64,000 nt of DNA. It comes from JALZKA01 sp963734015. GTDB lineage: Bacteria; Actinomycetota; Thermoleophilia; Solirubrobacterales; 70-9. Below the pieces are notes generated by a model, which made no database searches, was not told the origin of the DNA, and saw nothing but the letters and a program-made list of their open reading frames with translations. Both the position numbers and the translations under genes were made by a program. Numbering within the stretch: the stretch's first letter is position 1; each line of letters begins with the position of its first letter. The DNA lies in the NCBI GenBank assembly GCA_963734015.1, contig CAVTFG010000002.1, forward strand, positions 248,001 through 312,000, in the 5' to 3' direction. Shown here piece by piece: positions 1-7,297 of the stretch.

Positions 1-44
1 CCGCCTGATTTTCGCGTGCTCTTGCTCTTGGTCTGCTGGGCCAT
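1..44 (-). CDS. N-terminus of an unidentified basic protein, cut by the window edge
   Basis: An ATG at 42-44 (minus strand) follows a strong ribosome-binding site (AAGGAGGA, six bases upstream). It opens a frame reading MAQQTKSKSTRKSG before the window ends. The visible residues are lysine/arginine/serine rich, as in disordered tails of nucleoid-associated or envelope proteins, but 14 residues are too few to identify a family. The start is well supported; the function is unknown. Confidence 0.5.
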   Translation of the reverse strand, partial: MAQQTKSKSTRKSG

Positions 45-130
45 TGGTCCTCCTTGACAGCCGTCGGGGTACGCTACCCGGGACCGAAGCCGACTATCGG
101 AATTTGCGGGTTTTGGGCGGTAATGTGCAA

Positions 131-155
131 GAGCCGCGCCTGAGAGACGCGGCTC
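131..155. other. Perfect 8-bp inverted repeat (hairpin)
   Basis: GAGCCGCG at 131-138 and CGCGGCTC at 148-155 form a perfect stem with a 9-base loop. No T-run follows on either strand, so a classical intrinsic terminator is not supported. It lies in the 455-bp space between the gene leaving the left edge and the CDGSH gene. Apart from this hairpin and the motif at 303-320, I see nothing recognisable between 45 and 499. Confidence 0.4.
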
Positions 156-302
156 GACCTAGGAACTGACATCCGACGTTGGCATCAAGGTGTCGCTGCT
201 GCGTAAGAGGACAGCTATTCAGGTGCCACGGATGCCTGTCACGGGGCGATCTCGGCCTTGAAGCTCGCGAAGCCGCCGGACTGCGGGAGTAGCAAGAAGT
301 AC

Positions 303-320
303 CGCTTAGGACGAGAAGGC
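303..320 (+). repeat. 18-bp dispersed near-palindrome, copy 1 (imperfect right arm)
   Basis: Reads CGCTTAGGACGAGAAGGC. It matches the family CGCTT-WGGACGAR-AAGCG found seven more times up to position 12107. The left arm and core are intact; the last bases of the right arm deviate. It lies about 180 bp upstream of the CDGSH gene. Confidence 0.6.
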
Positions 321-499
321 TGTTGGAACCTGGCCTGCACACTTCGCGGACTTCCCCTAGCCACCAGTTACCCGCTGACTGCTGTTACCGACGGGAGGAC
401 AGGGTAGGCGGATCAAGTGGCGGTGCACGTTGGTATCCCGGAGATCGCCTCGAGGAGGCTGCTCCGAACCGGCCAATATCTGACCATCCGGTACGACGC

Positions 500-766
500 G
501 TGACCGCGCGAATCACGCCATATCGGAACGGCCCGTACCTCGTCCGCGGCGATTTCACGCTGACCGACCAGGACGGCGAGACTAAGGAGTTGACGCGTCG
601 TACGATCGCGCTCTGCCGTTGCGGCAAGTCACGGACGCGCCCGTTCTGCGACGGGACCCACAAGCGGATCGGGTTTGAAGCGGAGGGCTACGTCGAGGGC
701 GATTTCGCGAGTGTGCGAATCTCGGCGACGGAGCGCGCGGAGCGCTTGAGGCGCGAACCACCGTAG
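500..766 (+). CDS. CDGSH iron-sulfur domain protein
   Basis: Small 2Fe-2S protein of the CDGSH (mitoNEET-like) family, expected to bind a redox-active cluster through three cysteines and one histidine. The signature CRCGKS-x3-PFCDGTH is complete, with all four ligands. The frame is open from 323, but residues before the GTG at 500 look non-coding, so I place the start there (VTARITPYRNGPYLV), giving 88 residues, typical for single-domain bacterial members. Its 3' end overlaps the convergent glycosyltransferase gene by 79 bp. Bacterial CDGSH genes are often near haem-oxygenase-like enzymes, and one lies two genes away. The electron partner is not known. Confidence 0.85.
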   Translation: MTARITPYRNGPYLVRGDFTLTDQDGETKELTRRTIALCRCGKSRTRPFCDGTHKRIGFEAEGYVEGDFASVRISATERAERLRREPP

Positions 767-1722
767 ACGACGCCGCCACGCAATTGGTCTCGGACGGCCA
801 GCCAGGAACAAACGGCACGTTCCGCAAGCCATGCCGGTGCCAGGAGGGCGGCTGAGACCGGAAAGTACTCGCTACCACCGGCCCGGCGCCGGCCGGCTTC
901 GGCGATCCCGGTGGCGGCGACTGCGGCAGCACCGAGCGTTCCCCACCTGCGGCGGCTGCCGAGCGCGAGTCCGATCGGGAGTAACGCGAGCCATGTTGCC
1001 ATCCGTCGAGGGATCGCAAAGTCGTCATAAGCCTGAGGGACGCGCTGGGAGAGGAAATGGCGAGTGCTCGGGGGGAGTCGACGCACATAGAGGTCGAGCG
1101 GAGTCAGCACCCGGCCGCCGTGGGCCAGGACAGTGCGCATGAGCTCCAGGTTCTCGAACAGGGAATCCCCGTCATAGCCCCCACAGCGGCGAAGGAACCC
1201 GGCACGAACGGCAAGGGTGCCCGGGAAGTCGCCTGGGCCTAGCTCTGATTCGCCGCTCCATACCCGATTTATGAGGCTGCGGGCCGTGTCCCAATGTGCG
1301 TGCCAGACAAGGGGCCAGAAGAAGTTTTGAGGACGCACCGCCTCTGCGTGAGCCAGCAGCCCTGACGCGCGTTCGAGTTCGCTTCCGCGCCACCGCACAT
1401 CGTCGTCCGCGATCACGACGAAATCGCTTGAGGCCCGATCCAGGCCGGTCAGAACGCCCGACACCTTGCCGTTCGCGCCCCGGCGTTCGGGGTCCGGCCG
1501 CGCGTGGACTACACGGGGAGGAAGCTCCTGGTCGATCGTCTCGTAGACGGCGGTCGTGGAGCCGTCAATCACGATGATCTCCTGGACATGATGCCGAAGT
1601 TCTTCCAGGTAGCCCACGAGTCCCACGAGTTGTGAGACGTCGGACCACTTCAGCGGCAGCACATAGGAGGGTGCCGGAGCAGCCGATCGCTCCGTGTCGC
1701 TAACGCGGGCTGGCGAAGGCAT
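688..1722 (-). CDS. Family 2 glycosyltransferase with C-terminal membrane segments
   Basis: Predicted inverting glycosyltransferase of GT-A fold. The N-terminal half carries EIIVIDGST (nucleotide-sugar strand) and the metal-binding DDDV of FVVIADDDVRW; a later ENLELMRTV region corresponds to the usual acceptor-side acidic motif. Two or three hydrophobic stretches in the last 120 residues (MATWLALLPIGLALG and onward) suggest membrane attachment. I choose the ATG at 1722 (MPSPARVSDTER) over 1764. It overlaps the end of the upstream di-iron gene, indicating translational coupling. Sugar donor and acceptor cannot be inferred. The 3' end overlaps the CDGSH gene on the other strand. Confidence 0.8.
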   Translation of the reverse strand: MPSPARVSDTERSAAPAPSYVLPLKWSDVSQLVGLVGYLEELRHHVQEIIVIDGSTTAVYETIDQELPPRVVHARPDPERRGANGKVSGVLTGLDRASSDFVVIADDDVRWRGSELERASGLLAHAEAVRPQNFFWPLVWHAHWDTARSLINRVWSGESELGPGDFPGTLAVRAGFLRRCGGYDGDSLFENLELMRTVLAHGGRVLTPLDLYVRRLPPSTRHFLSQRVPQAYDDFAIPRRMATWLALLPIGLALGSRRRWGTLGAAAVAATGIAEAGRRRAGGSEYFPVSAALLAPAWLAERAVCSWLAVRDQLRGGVVYGGSRLKRSARSVAEIRTLAKSPST

Positions 1723-2716
1723 CGCCCTCGAGCAGTGAGCTTCGGTCCTGGTCCCACGCAGCAAGGATCGCTCCCGCCATCACTCCATCGAGGTGGAGCA
1801 GGGCGCGAGCGCCGAGCAGAATGTCCGGCGCAAGATCGGGCTCCGAAACCGCCAGGCCCTGGGCCAGATCGTAGGCCGCGATATTTTCGTGGACCGAATC
1901 GGCTTCCACGTGCTCTTCGTAGAAATCGAGCGCGTCATCGCCAAGGCCAAGCCTGCGGAGGGCACTCGCGTAGCGCCGATTGGGCCCAGGTGACGTGATC
2001 TCGAACATCGCGAGGTGCCCTACCAGCGCGCCCCGCCAGCGGCGATGAAGGCCGAACAGCGAGATGAGGTTCACGGTCGCAAGCGTGGTTCCGGGCAGAT
2101 TCTGGACATATGCGCCGTATGAAGGGTCGAGATCCAGCGCGGCCATTGCCTTCGCGAACAGGACCGAATGCATCCGTGCCGGGTCACCGGACCCGTACTC
2201 ATCGGTTTGCACCTCGACGAGAGCTGACTTGGGCGGACCGGCGAGCCGTGGGATCGCCCAAGTGTGGGGATCGGCTTCCTTGAGCTGGTACGCCGAGCGG
2301 TGGACCGTGAACTCTCGGAACTGGTCGACCGTCCCAGTGGACTCCAGATGTGGCGCGAGCGACGGTGAGTCATCCGCGTCAGCAATTGCGAACAGGGCAC
2401 TCCCGATCTCCTCCGGTGCACAGGGCGCGCCTGCCGAGGTGCTCTGTATCCCGTCGAGGAAGCCTCTCTCTAGCTCGCCACGAAAGCCGAGCAGCACGGG
2501 ATCCCATTCGAACGATTCCGAAACGCCCTCGAACGAGCGGTAATGCAACTCGTAGCACTCGTAGAGCGCCAGCTGGAAGTCATCGTCCCAGAGAACCCCA
2601 ACCGTCGGTTCGATGTCCACGGCCGGGATGTTGGTGTCGCCTCCCAAATAGTTCGCAAGCCCCGCAGTGAGGGGCCCGCGGGGCCCAGGAAGGGCTGGTG
2701 AACCTCCTAAATGCAT
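1700..2716 (-). CDS. Iron-containing redox enzyme, haem-oxygenase-like (HDO-type)
   Basis: Matches the family annotated as iron-containing redox enzymes, all-helical haem-oxygenase-fold proteins thought to bind a di-iron centre. Candidate carboxylate/histidine ligands are in YECYELHYR (near residue 55), in EVQTDEYG followed eight residues later by MHSVLF, and in FYEEHVEADSVHE near residue 260. The length of 338 is normal for the family. Known relatives perform oxidative C-C, C-N or N-oxygenation chemistry, but no substrate can be assigned. A perfect AGGAGGT lies inside codons 3-6 with no start codon after it, so the true start may differ slightly. The gene overlaps the glycosyltransferase start. 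Confidence 0.78.
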   Translation of the reverse strand: MHLGGSPALPGPRGPLTAGLANYLGGDTNIPAVDIEPTVGVLWDDDFQLALYECYELHYRSFEGVSESFEWDPVLLGFRGELERGFLDGIQSTSAGAPCAPEEIGSALFAIADADDSPSLAPHLESTGTVDQFREFTVHRSAYQLKEADPHTWAIPRLAGPPKSALVEVQTDEYGSGDPARMHSVLFAKAMAALDLDPSYGAYVQNLPGTTLATVNLISLFGLHRRWRGALVGHLAMFEITSPGPNRRYASALRRLGLGDDALDFYEEHVEADSVHENIAAYDLAQGLAVSEPDLAPDILLGARALLHLDGVMAGAILAAWDQDRSSLLEGDAFASPR

Positions 2717-2937
2717 GCCCTACCCGGTACCCCCCTCAGATTTCAGCAAGCGATCACGAGCCGATCGCAGCCTCCGCGGCCACCGGACTGTGAGGTTCGG
2801 CCTCGACGCGAAGCTCGGTGTTAGAGACTTCCGGCGGGGCTTCAGAGTGCAGTTGACGATCGTCGCCCTCAGTCACGCCTGACGTCGCTTTCGCGTGCGC
2901 AACTCCCCGCGCCCCCAGGCTCAAGCCGAGAATCGCG

Positions 2938-3876
2938 TTAGGGCGGGTCGCGATGCTCAAGCGCGATCGTGCGCTCCTGCGGAACGCCTGACTCCAGCTC
3001 GCGCTGGCGCTCAAGCTCTGCGTTCAGCTCGGCGCCGAGCAGGATCGCGATGTTGGTGATCCAAAGCCACACGAGGAACACCACGACGCCCGCCAGAGCC
3101 CCGTACGTCGCGTTGTAGGACCCGAAGTTCGCAACGAAGAACGCGAACGCCGCCGACGCGATGAGCCAGAGCACCACGGCGAAGACGCCACCCGGCGTGA
3201 TCCACCGGAACCCGGGCTGCTGCACGTTCGGCGCCGCCCAGTACAGCACGGCGAACATGGTCACGACCACGATCGCGATCACTGGCCACTTGGCGATGTC
3301 CCAGACCGTGAGCGCCGCGCCCTCGACCCCGAAGAGCTTGCCGACTTGCTCGGCGACCGGACCCGTGACCAGCACTGCGATCCCGCAGAGGGCCAGTAGC
3401 AGGATCATCACGGCGGTGATCGCGATCTGGATCGGCTTCAACTTCCAGAACGGGCGACCTTCGTCGATTTCGTAGATCGCGTTCGACGCGCGTGTGAAGG
3501 CGCCGACATATCCGGAGGCCGACCAGAGCGCGCCCGCAATCCCGATCAGCAGCGCCAGCCCGGCCGCCCCCTGGTTCGCGGTGATGTTCTCGATCGCGCT
3601 TTCGACCACGTCTCCTGCGGTGCTCGGGGTGAGCGCGGTCAGGTTGTCGATCAAGGGCTGGGTCGCCGATTCGCCAACCAACCCGAGTACCGACATGAGC
3701 GCGATCAGCGCGGGGAAGACGGCGAGGACGCCGTAGTAGGTGAGGGCAGCTGCCCAGTCGGTCAGGTTGTCCTCGCGAAACTCCGAGACCGTCCGCTTGA
3801 GAATCGCCCACCAGCCGCGTGGCTTGACGTCGGTCGGCGTGCCGGGCCCGGTCCGCTCTGGCGTGGTGGATTCCAT
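2938..3876 (-). CDS. YihY/BrkB family inner-membrane protein
   Basis: Polytopic membrane protein of the YihY/virulence factor BrkB family, 312 residues. The family hallmark AALTYYGVLAVFPALIALMSVLGLVG sits at residues 43-68, followed by an amphipathic helix-rich stretch, ASGYVGAFTRASNAIYEI, and at least four more membrane segments ending in WLWITNIAILLGAELNAELERQ. The biochemical role is unresolved; the old ribonuclease BN label is not supported for this family. It is the last gene of a minus-strand cassette with two DUF3618 proteins, a holin-like protein and a linker protein, suggesting a joint role in envelope physiology. Confidence 0.9.
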   Translation of the reverse strand: MESTTPERTGPGTPTDVKPRGWWAILKRTVSEFREDNLTDWAAALTYYGVLAVFPALIALMSVLGLVGESATQPLIDNLTALTPSTAGDVVESAIENITANQGAAGLALLIGIAGALWSASGYVGAFTRASNAIYEIDEGRPFWKLKPIQIAITAVMILLLALCGIAVLVTGPVAEQVGKLFGVEGAALTVWDIAKWPVIAIVVVTMFAVLYWAAPNVQQPGFRWITPGGVFAVVLWLIASAAFAFFVANFGSYNATYGALAGVVVFLVWLWITNIAILLGAELNAELERQRELESGVPQERTIALEHRDPP

Positions 3877-3880
3877 CGAG

Positions 3881-4165
3881 CTACCGGCGGCGGCGTGCCC
3901 AAGCGATTCCAGCCGTCAGCAGGAGGCCAGCGACCGCGAAGGGAACAGGACTCCGTCTCGTCGCCTCCGCACCTTCTTTGGCCAAGCGGTTGGCACTTGT
4001 TTTCAACTCCGCTGCCTTGGCTTGCGCACGCCCCTTGACGTCCGTCTTGGCTGCAAGCCGCTCGACGGTGTCCCCGAGTTCCTCGCGCGTCGCCTCGATG
4101 TCGTCACGAATCTCGTCTGCCGAACGATCGGGGGCGGAGGTTTGCTTGCCCTTGGCATCGCTCAC
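3881..4165 (-). CDS. DUF3618 domain membrane protein
   Basis: 94-residue protein with the DUF3618 pattern: an N-terminal charged helix (SADEIRDDIEATREELGDTVERLAAK, residues 15-40), a second helix, and one C-terminal transmembrane segment (PVPFAVAGLLLTAGIAWA) ending in RRRR. The pattern ARREELGDTV-x-ALAAK is the family signature. A ribosome-binding site (AGGAGGAG) precedes the ATG. It sits 4 bp from the YihY gene. Function unknown; widespread in actinobacteria beside holin-like proteins. Confidence 0.85.
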   Translation of the reverse strand: MSDAKGKQTSAPDRSADEIRDDIEATREELGDTVERLAAKTDVKGRAQAKAAELKTSANRLAKEGAEATRRSPVPFAVAGLLLTAGIAWARRRR

Positions 4166-4182
4166 GCTCGCTCCTCCTTCCC

Positions 4183-4815
4183 TCAGATGCCGCTCGAAGG
4201 CGGGGTCGACGTGGTGCCTGGATCTCCCGCCGCCGGTCCAGACGACCTGCCGCCGCCCGACTCCGCTCCGCCGGAGATCTCACTCGACTGCTCATGGTCC
4301 TCGCGGACCTCGCTGACCTTGTCCTCGGCCGACGAGCGCAGCGCCTCGGCCTGGTCGCGGCCGCTCTCCTGCGCAGCCTCCGCCGCGGCCTGCGCGGTGT
4401 TCTGCGCCACCTGCTTGCCGCGTTCGACCGCCTCCTCGCCCGTCTCTCGGACCTTGTCCTTGACGTCGTCGGCAATCGGCCCGATCTTCTCGCTCTCGAC
4501 CCGAGTCGAAGGCAACACCATCCCGACCAGGAAGCCGACCGCGACCCCGCCGATCGCTAGGCCGAGCGGGTTCTCCTGCGCGATCCCGACCGCCTGCTTG
4601 GCGCCGTCGCGGATGTCCCCGCCGTCGGGCGTCGCGTCGCCGATCGACGAACCCGCACTCGACATCTGCGTCTTCAGCCGGTCACGCTTGTCTGCGAACG
4701 AGTCCTTGACGCGGGTCGGAACGTCCGCCTTGTAGGCGAGCGCCGACACCGTTTCGCCGAGCTCCTCCCGTTGCTGCTCTATGTCCTGCTTGATTTGGCC
4801 CGGTTCTTCGCCCAT
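4183..4815 (-). CDS. DUF3618-type protein with long charged C-terminal tail
   Basis: Second DUF3618 paralogue. After the start MGEEPGQIKQDIEQQ, the motif REELGETVSALAYKADVPTRVKDSF covers residues 17-41. A membrane segment (NPLGLAIGGVAVGFLVGMVLP) lies near residue 100, followed by an alanine/glutamate-rich tail with coiled-coil or LEA-like character. I choose ATG 4815 because AGGAGGAC lies directly upstream; the frame extends to 4953 but that part is antisense-like. The start overlaps the end of the holin-like gene by 37 bp, implying coupling. The tail could act as a cytoplasmic stress-protective domain; this is inference. Confidence 0.8.
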   Translation of the reverse strand: MGEEPGQIKQDIEQQREELGETVSALAYKADVPTRVKDSFADKRDRLKTQMSSAGSSIGDATPDGGDIRDGAKQAVGIAQENPLGLAIGGVAVGFLVGMVLPSTRVESEKIGPIADDVKDKVRETGEEAVERGKQVAQNTAQAAAEAAQESGRDQAEALRSSAEDKVSEVREDHEQSSEISGGAESGGGRSSGPAAGDPGTTSTPPSSGI

Positions 4816-5204
4816 CGCACGTCCTCCTTGACTGAATCGATTGCCTGTTCCGGCGCCGGCGGGGTCGCCTCCTGGATCCTGTTCTTGCCCAGCATCGCGC
4901 TGACTCCCGCGATCACCGCATAGACGACCGCGACGATCAGTGCCGCCAGCCATGTGTCCATCCCCTCCGACAGCAGCGCGATCAGCGCCGCGGTCAGGGC
5001 GAAGAATGCGGTTGCTCCGACGAGCCCCGCGGCGCCGAGCATCCCGGCGCCCACGCCTGCCTGCTTTCCCTTCTCCGTCAGCTCCGCCTTCGCCAGATTG
5101 AGCTCCTGGCGGACTAGCTCCGACGTCTGCTCGGAGAGCTGCTTGATCAGCTCTCCGGTCGATTGCGAGCGTGCCTGCTCGCCATTGCCCTCAGGTGTCG
5201 TCAT
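4779..5204 (-). CDS. Phage-holin-family (superfamily III-like) membrane protein
   Basis: 141 residues. An amphipathic N-terminal helix (TGELIKQLSEQTSELVRQELNLAKAELTEKG) precedes two transmembrane helices forming a hairpin (GMLGAAGLVGATAFFALTAALIALL and WLAALIVAVVYAVIAGVSAMLG). This is the organisation of the chromosomal actinobacterial putative phage holin family. No lysis genes are nearby, so it is not evidence of a prophage. Its position in front of DUF3618 genes is the usual context. Likely envelope-associated; activity unproven. Confidence 0.85.
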   Translation of the reverse strand: MTTPEGNGEQARSQSTGELIKQLSEQTSELVRQELNLAKAELTEKGKQAGVGAGMLGAAGLVGATAFFALTAALIALLSEGMDTWLAALIVAVVYAVIAGVSAMLGKNRIQEATPPAPEQAIDSVKEDVRWAKNRAKSSRT

Positions 5205-5220
5205 TCTCGGCCTCCCTCGA

Positions 5221-5754
5221 TCACAGAGTGGGGGCGCCGACGGGCGAAGCCGTTCGCGGCCGCGCGGCCGTCGGCGTGGCGCCGCTCTGCTCGGGCTGCG
5301 TCTGCATGGGCGGTGTGCTGGCGCTCACCTGCCGACGCGCCTGAAAGCGGCTCGAGCTCGAGGCCTTGAGCAGCCGCGCCGAGACGATCCCGACCGCGAT
5401 CCCTCCTGCCAGGACCAGCCACGGCTGGCGCCGGCCGAAATCCTCGACGTCCTCAAGAATCGTGTTCGCATCCGAGTCGCTCAGATAGCCGCCAAAGCGG
5501 TCGGCCCGGTCTGCCACCTGATCGGCCAGATTCGCCGGACCCTCGTTGCCGTCCTCTCGCAGCCGTTCCCCGACGCTGCGCAGGTCGCTCGACAGCGCCT
5601 GCACGCGCTCGCCGGCATCAGTCGAGCGCTGATCGATCTGATCGCGCGCCGTCTGCTGCATCTGGTCACCCAGCTCGCTGGCCTTCTCCCGAACCTGCTC
5701 CTTGCCCTGCTCGACGGCTCCCTGCGAGTCGTCGTTCAAAGTCGTGTCCGGCAT
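5221..5754 (-). CDS. Unidentified single-pass membrane protein, first gene of the DUF3618/holin/YihY cassette
   Basis: 177-residue protein starting MPDTTLNDDSQGAVEQGKEQ. The first 90 residues are long charged helices (EKASELGDQMQQTARDQID), then a region with DQVADRADRFGGYLSDSDA, one transmembrane helix (WLVLAGGIAVGIVSARLLKAS) and a disordered proline/alanine tail. The ATG at 5754 follows CTGGAGGTGAG, a strong ribosome-binding site, so the longer frame to 5865 is rejected. The layout resembles DUF3618 and CsbD-like stress proteins, but I cannot place it in a named family. It is probably co-transcribed with the four genes after it. Confidence 0.7.
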   Translation of the reverse strand: MPDTTLNDDSQGAVEQGKEQVREKASELGDQMQQTARDQIDQRSTDAGERVQALSSDLRSVGERLREDGNEGPANLADQVADRADRFGGYLSDSDANTILEDVEDFGRRQPWLVLAGGIAVGIVSARLLKASSSSRFQARRQVSASTPPMQTQPEQSGATPTAARPRTASPVGAPTL

Positions 5755-6134
5755 GTACTCACCTCCAGTCGATTTGAATCTCCCCTCGGAGTGCCCGCAT
5801 TGGGGTGCCGCTAACGAGCCGCGGCGAAGAGAAAGCACCAAGAGAGGCGCGCGAGAAGCTCGCACTGCCCCCGGGAGTACCGAGGACTCCGACGTGCGAG
5901 GAGGCGTATTTGGGCTCCGTCCTCGAGGCGCTACATGCCCTAGTCGCTTTGGACGAGGAGCAGACTTGTCAGACCGCGTCCCAAGGCGGGCCTCGTGATT
6001 TGATCGGGTCGACGGTATATCTGGGCAGGACCGGACGGTGGGGTCAGATGTAGCCCCAAAACGCTGCCACGCGGGGGTCGGTAATGACGCCGTCGTGCGG
6101 GTATGCAGCCCCTATGGGCGAGCTAGGAGTGCTC
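5755..6134. other. Intergenic region upstream of the envelope cassette
   Basis: About 380 bp without a convincing gene. It should hold the promoter of the minus-strand cassette starting at 5754, but I cannot pick clear -35/-10 boxes. The only recognisable element is the dispersed 18-bp near-palindrome at 5945-5962. Short open frames here have no ribosome-binding site and no protein-like composition. Confidence 0.4.
5945..5962 (+). repeat. 18-bp dispersed near-palindrome, copy 2 (imperfect right arm)
   Basis: Reads CGCTTTGGACGAGGAGCA; left arm and GGACGA core are intact, the right arm has drifted (GAGCA for AAGCG). It lies about 190 bp upstream of the envelope cassette. Confidence 0.6.
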
Positions 6135-6377
6135 ATGGCCGCACCCGCAGGAAGCGACGAGACCCGCGACCGGGCCGAAAATCAACCGGCCTGGCTGAGG
6201 CTCCTTTTAGCGAGCCAAGATGAGCCGCGCGTGATGCGGCGCGTTCCTCCACGCCCTCTCTGCGCCGCGTGCGGAGGCAGTGGGAAGCGGAAGCTGGTCG
6301 AGAGGGGTGGCCAGCCCGCGCTGTGCCCTCGCTGCAAAGGCACCGGCTCCGAGCCGACGCCCATTCCGCGCCCGTGA
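6135..6377 (+). CDS. Small protein with a DnaJ-type CxxCxGxG zinc-finger pair
   Basis: 80-residue protein whose C-terminal half carries LCAACGGSGKRKLVERGGQPALCPRCKGTGSEP. These are two CxxCxGxG-like knuckles as in the DnaJ zinc-finger centre, here on their own. The ATG at 6135 follows AGGAG with a five-base spacer; ATGs at 6084, 6114 and 6234 are alternatives. It probably binds one zinc ion. Stand-alone knuckle proteins like this are common but uncharacterised, and no partner DnaJ is present. The first 45 residues are not informative. Confidence 0.6.
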   Translation: MAAPAGSDETRDRAENQPAWLRLLLASQDEPRVMRRVPPRPLCAACGGSGKRKLVERGGQPALCPRCKGTGSEPTPIPRP

Positions 6378-6472
6378 CGAGTCCCGCATTCGATGCGGTG
6401 CACATCCGGATGGGAGGCGAGCGCGATTAGGTTCGCTCGGTAATCGGGGGCGCGATGGGTACTAGGCGATCG

Positions 6473-6688
6473 ATGGACCCCGCCGATCTGCCAGTGCCCG
6501 AACGCGCTCGACATGCGATCCGTCTGCACGAGCGGGCCATACGCGAGGCGAAGCGAAAGCTCGCCGGGGTCGACCGCCAGCTCGATTCGAAGACACCCGT
6601 TAGGAGGACCCCATGGCCGAGCCCGTCCCAACCGGTAGCGATGTATCCGCCGGCACCTATCGCTGTAAGAACTGTGGCGAGACGCTGA
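6473..6688 (+). CDS. Doubtful small ORF overlapping the zinc-ribbon gene
   Basis: The frame from ATG 6473 encodes a convincing amphipathic helix (ARHAIRLHERAIREAKRKLAG) but then runs out of phase through the next gene (6613-6795), where its sequence is clearly antisense-like. It could be a small gene whose stop has been lost, or chance. The ribosome-binding site is weak. I list it only because the helix looks selected. Confidence 0.2.
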   Translation: MDPADLPVPERARHAIRLHERAIREAKRKLAGVDRQLDSKTPVRRTPWPSPSQPVAMYPPAPIAVRTVARR

Positions 6689-6795
6689 CGATGCAGTCCG
6701 AGCAGAGCCTCCCGCCCTGCCCGAACTGCAACGGAACGTCGTTCGAAACCGTGCGCGGTGGCGACAGCGTCGAGGATCCGTACCCCAATCAGTAG
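6613..6795 (+). CDS. Small zinc-ribbon protein
   Basis: 60-residue protein with a single zinc ribbon: YRCKNCGETLTM and LPPCPNCNGTSFETV, two CxxC knuckles 20 residues apart, the standard rubredoxin-like arrangement. AGGAGGAC sits five bases before the ATG, an excellent start. The family is usually annotated as zinc ribbon-containing protein; the role is unknown. It lies in a stretch with several stand-alone zinc-knuckle genes (6135, 10238). Confidence 0.8.
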   Translation: MAEPVPTGSDVSAGTYRCKNCGETLTMQSEQSLPPCPNCNGTSFETVRGGDSVEDPYPNQ

Positions 6796-7297
6796 CGCAT
6801 GGTCAGGGTGATCGGTCGACCAACTTGTCGACCAGACCCTGACCATCACCGTTTGCGACGGAGAGCCCAAGCGCTCACCGATCGAGGTCGTGCTCCAGGG
6901 CCTGACCAGGCGGCGCCCCGGCAAGCGGCCCCCGGGGGCGTAGACCAAGTTTTTGGCTTGCCTCGGGAGGGACTCCGAAAGGCGATGGGGCTGATGCGGG
7001 TCAGGCTAAAGGACGTCGGCTTCGAGCACGTGGAGCTCTGATGAGTTCAGACGCTCCCGAACGCTTCACTGGCCTGACGGCCACGCACTCCACGAGCACT
7101 TCCGCCGCCTCGCCGACCGACAGAGGCGCCGCAGCCCGGCGCTGATCGTTCTAACGACAAGACGTCCATGCCGCGATGCTGAAGGGCTCGAGCGTCAACT
7201 CTCGGTTTCAGGCGGACGTGCTGGGTAGCTGTTTCCTGAAGACCTGCGCAGGATCGGAGGAGAACAGATGAGCTGCCCTAGTAAGGAGTGACGCGCG
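6796..7297. other. Gene-poor stretch with one protein-like frame lacking a start
   Basis: About 500 bp before the alcohol dehydrogenase. Codons 6812-6943 read as plausible protein (TLTITVCDGEPKRSPIEVVL near 6836-6895) but are closed upstream by TGA at 6809 and contain no usable start before the conserved-looking part, so it is probably a gene fragment. A second piece at 6947-7041 ends MRVRLKDVGFEHVEL. No family could be named. The ribosome-binding site of the dehydrogenase (AAGGAG) is at the right end. Confidence 0.35.

Noticed and set aside
4779..5204. Prophage lysis module
   Set aside because: The holin-like protein has no endolysin or phage structural genes nearby and belongs to a chromosomal cassette family.
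6799..7041. 80-codon ORF between the zinc ribbon and alcohol dehydrogenase genes
   Set aside because: No ribosome-binding site and proline/arginine-rich composition; a different frame over the same DNA looks more protein-like but lacks a start.
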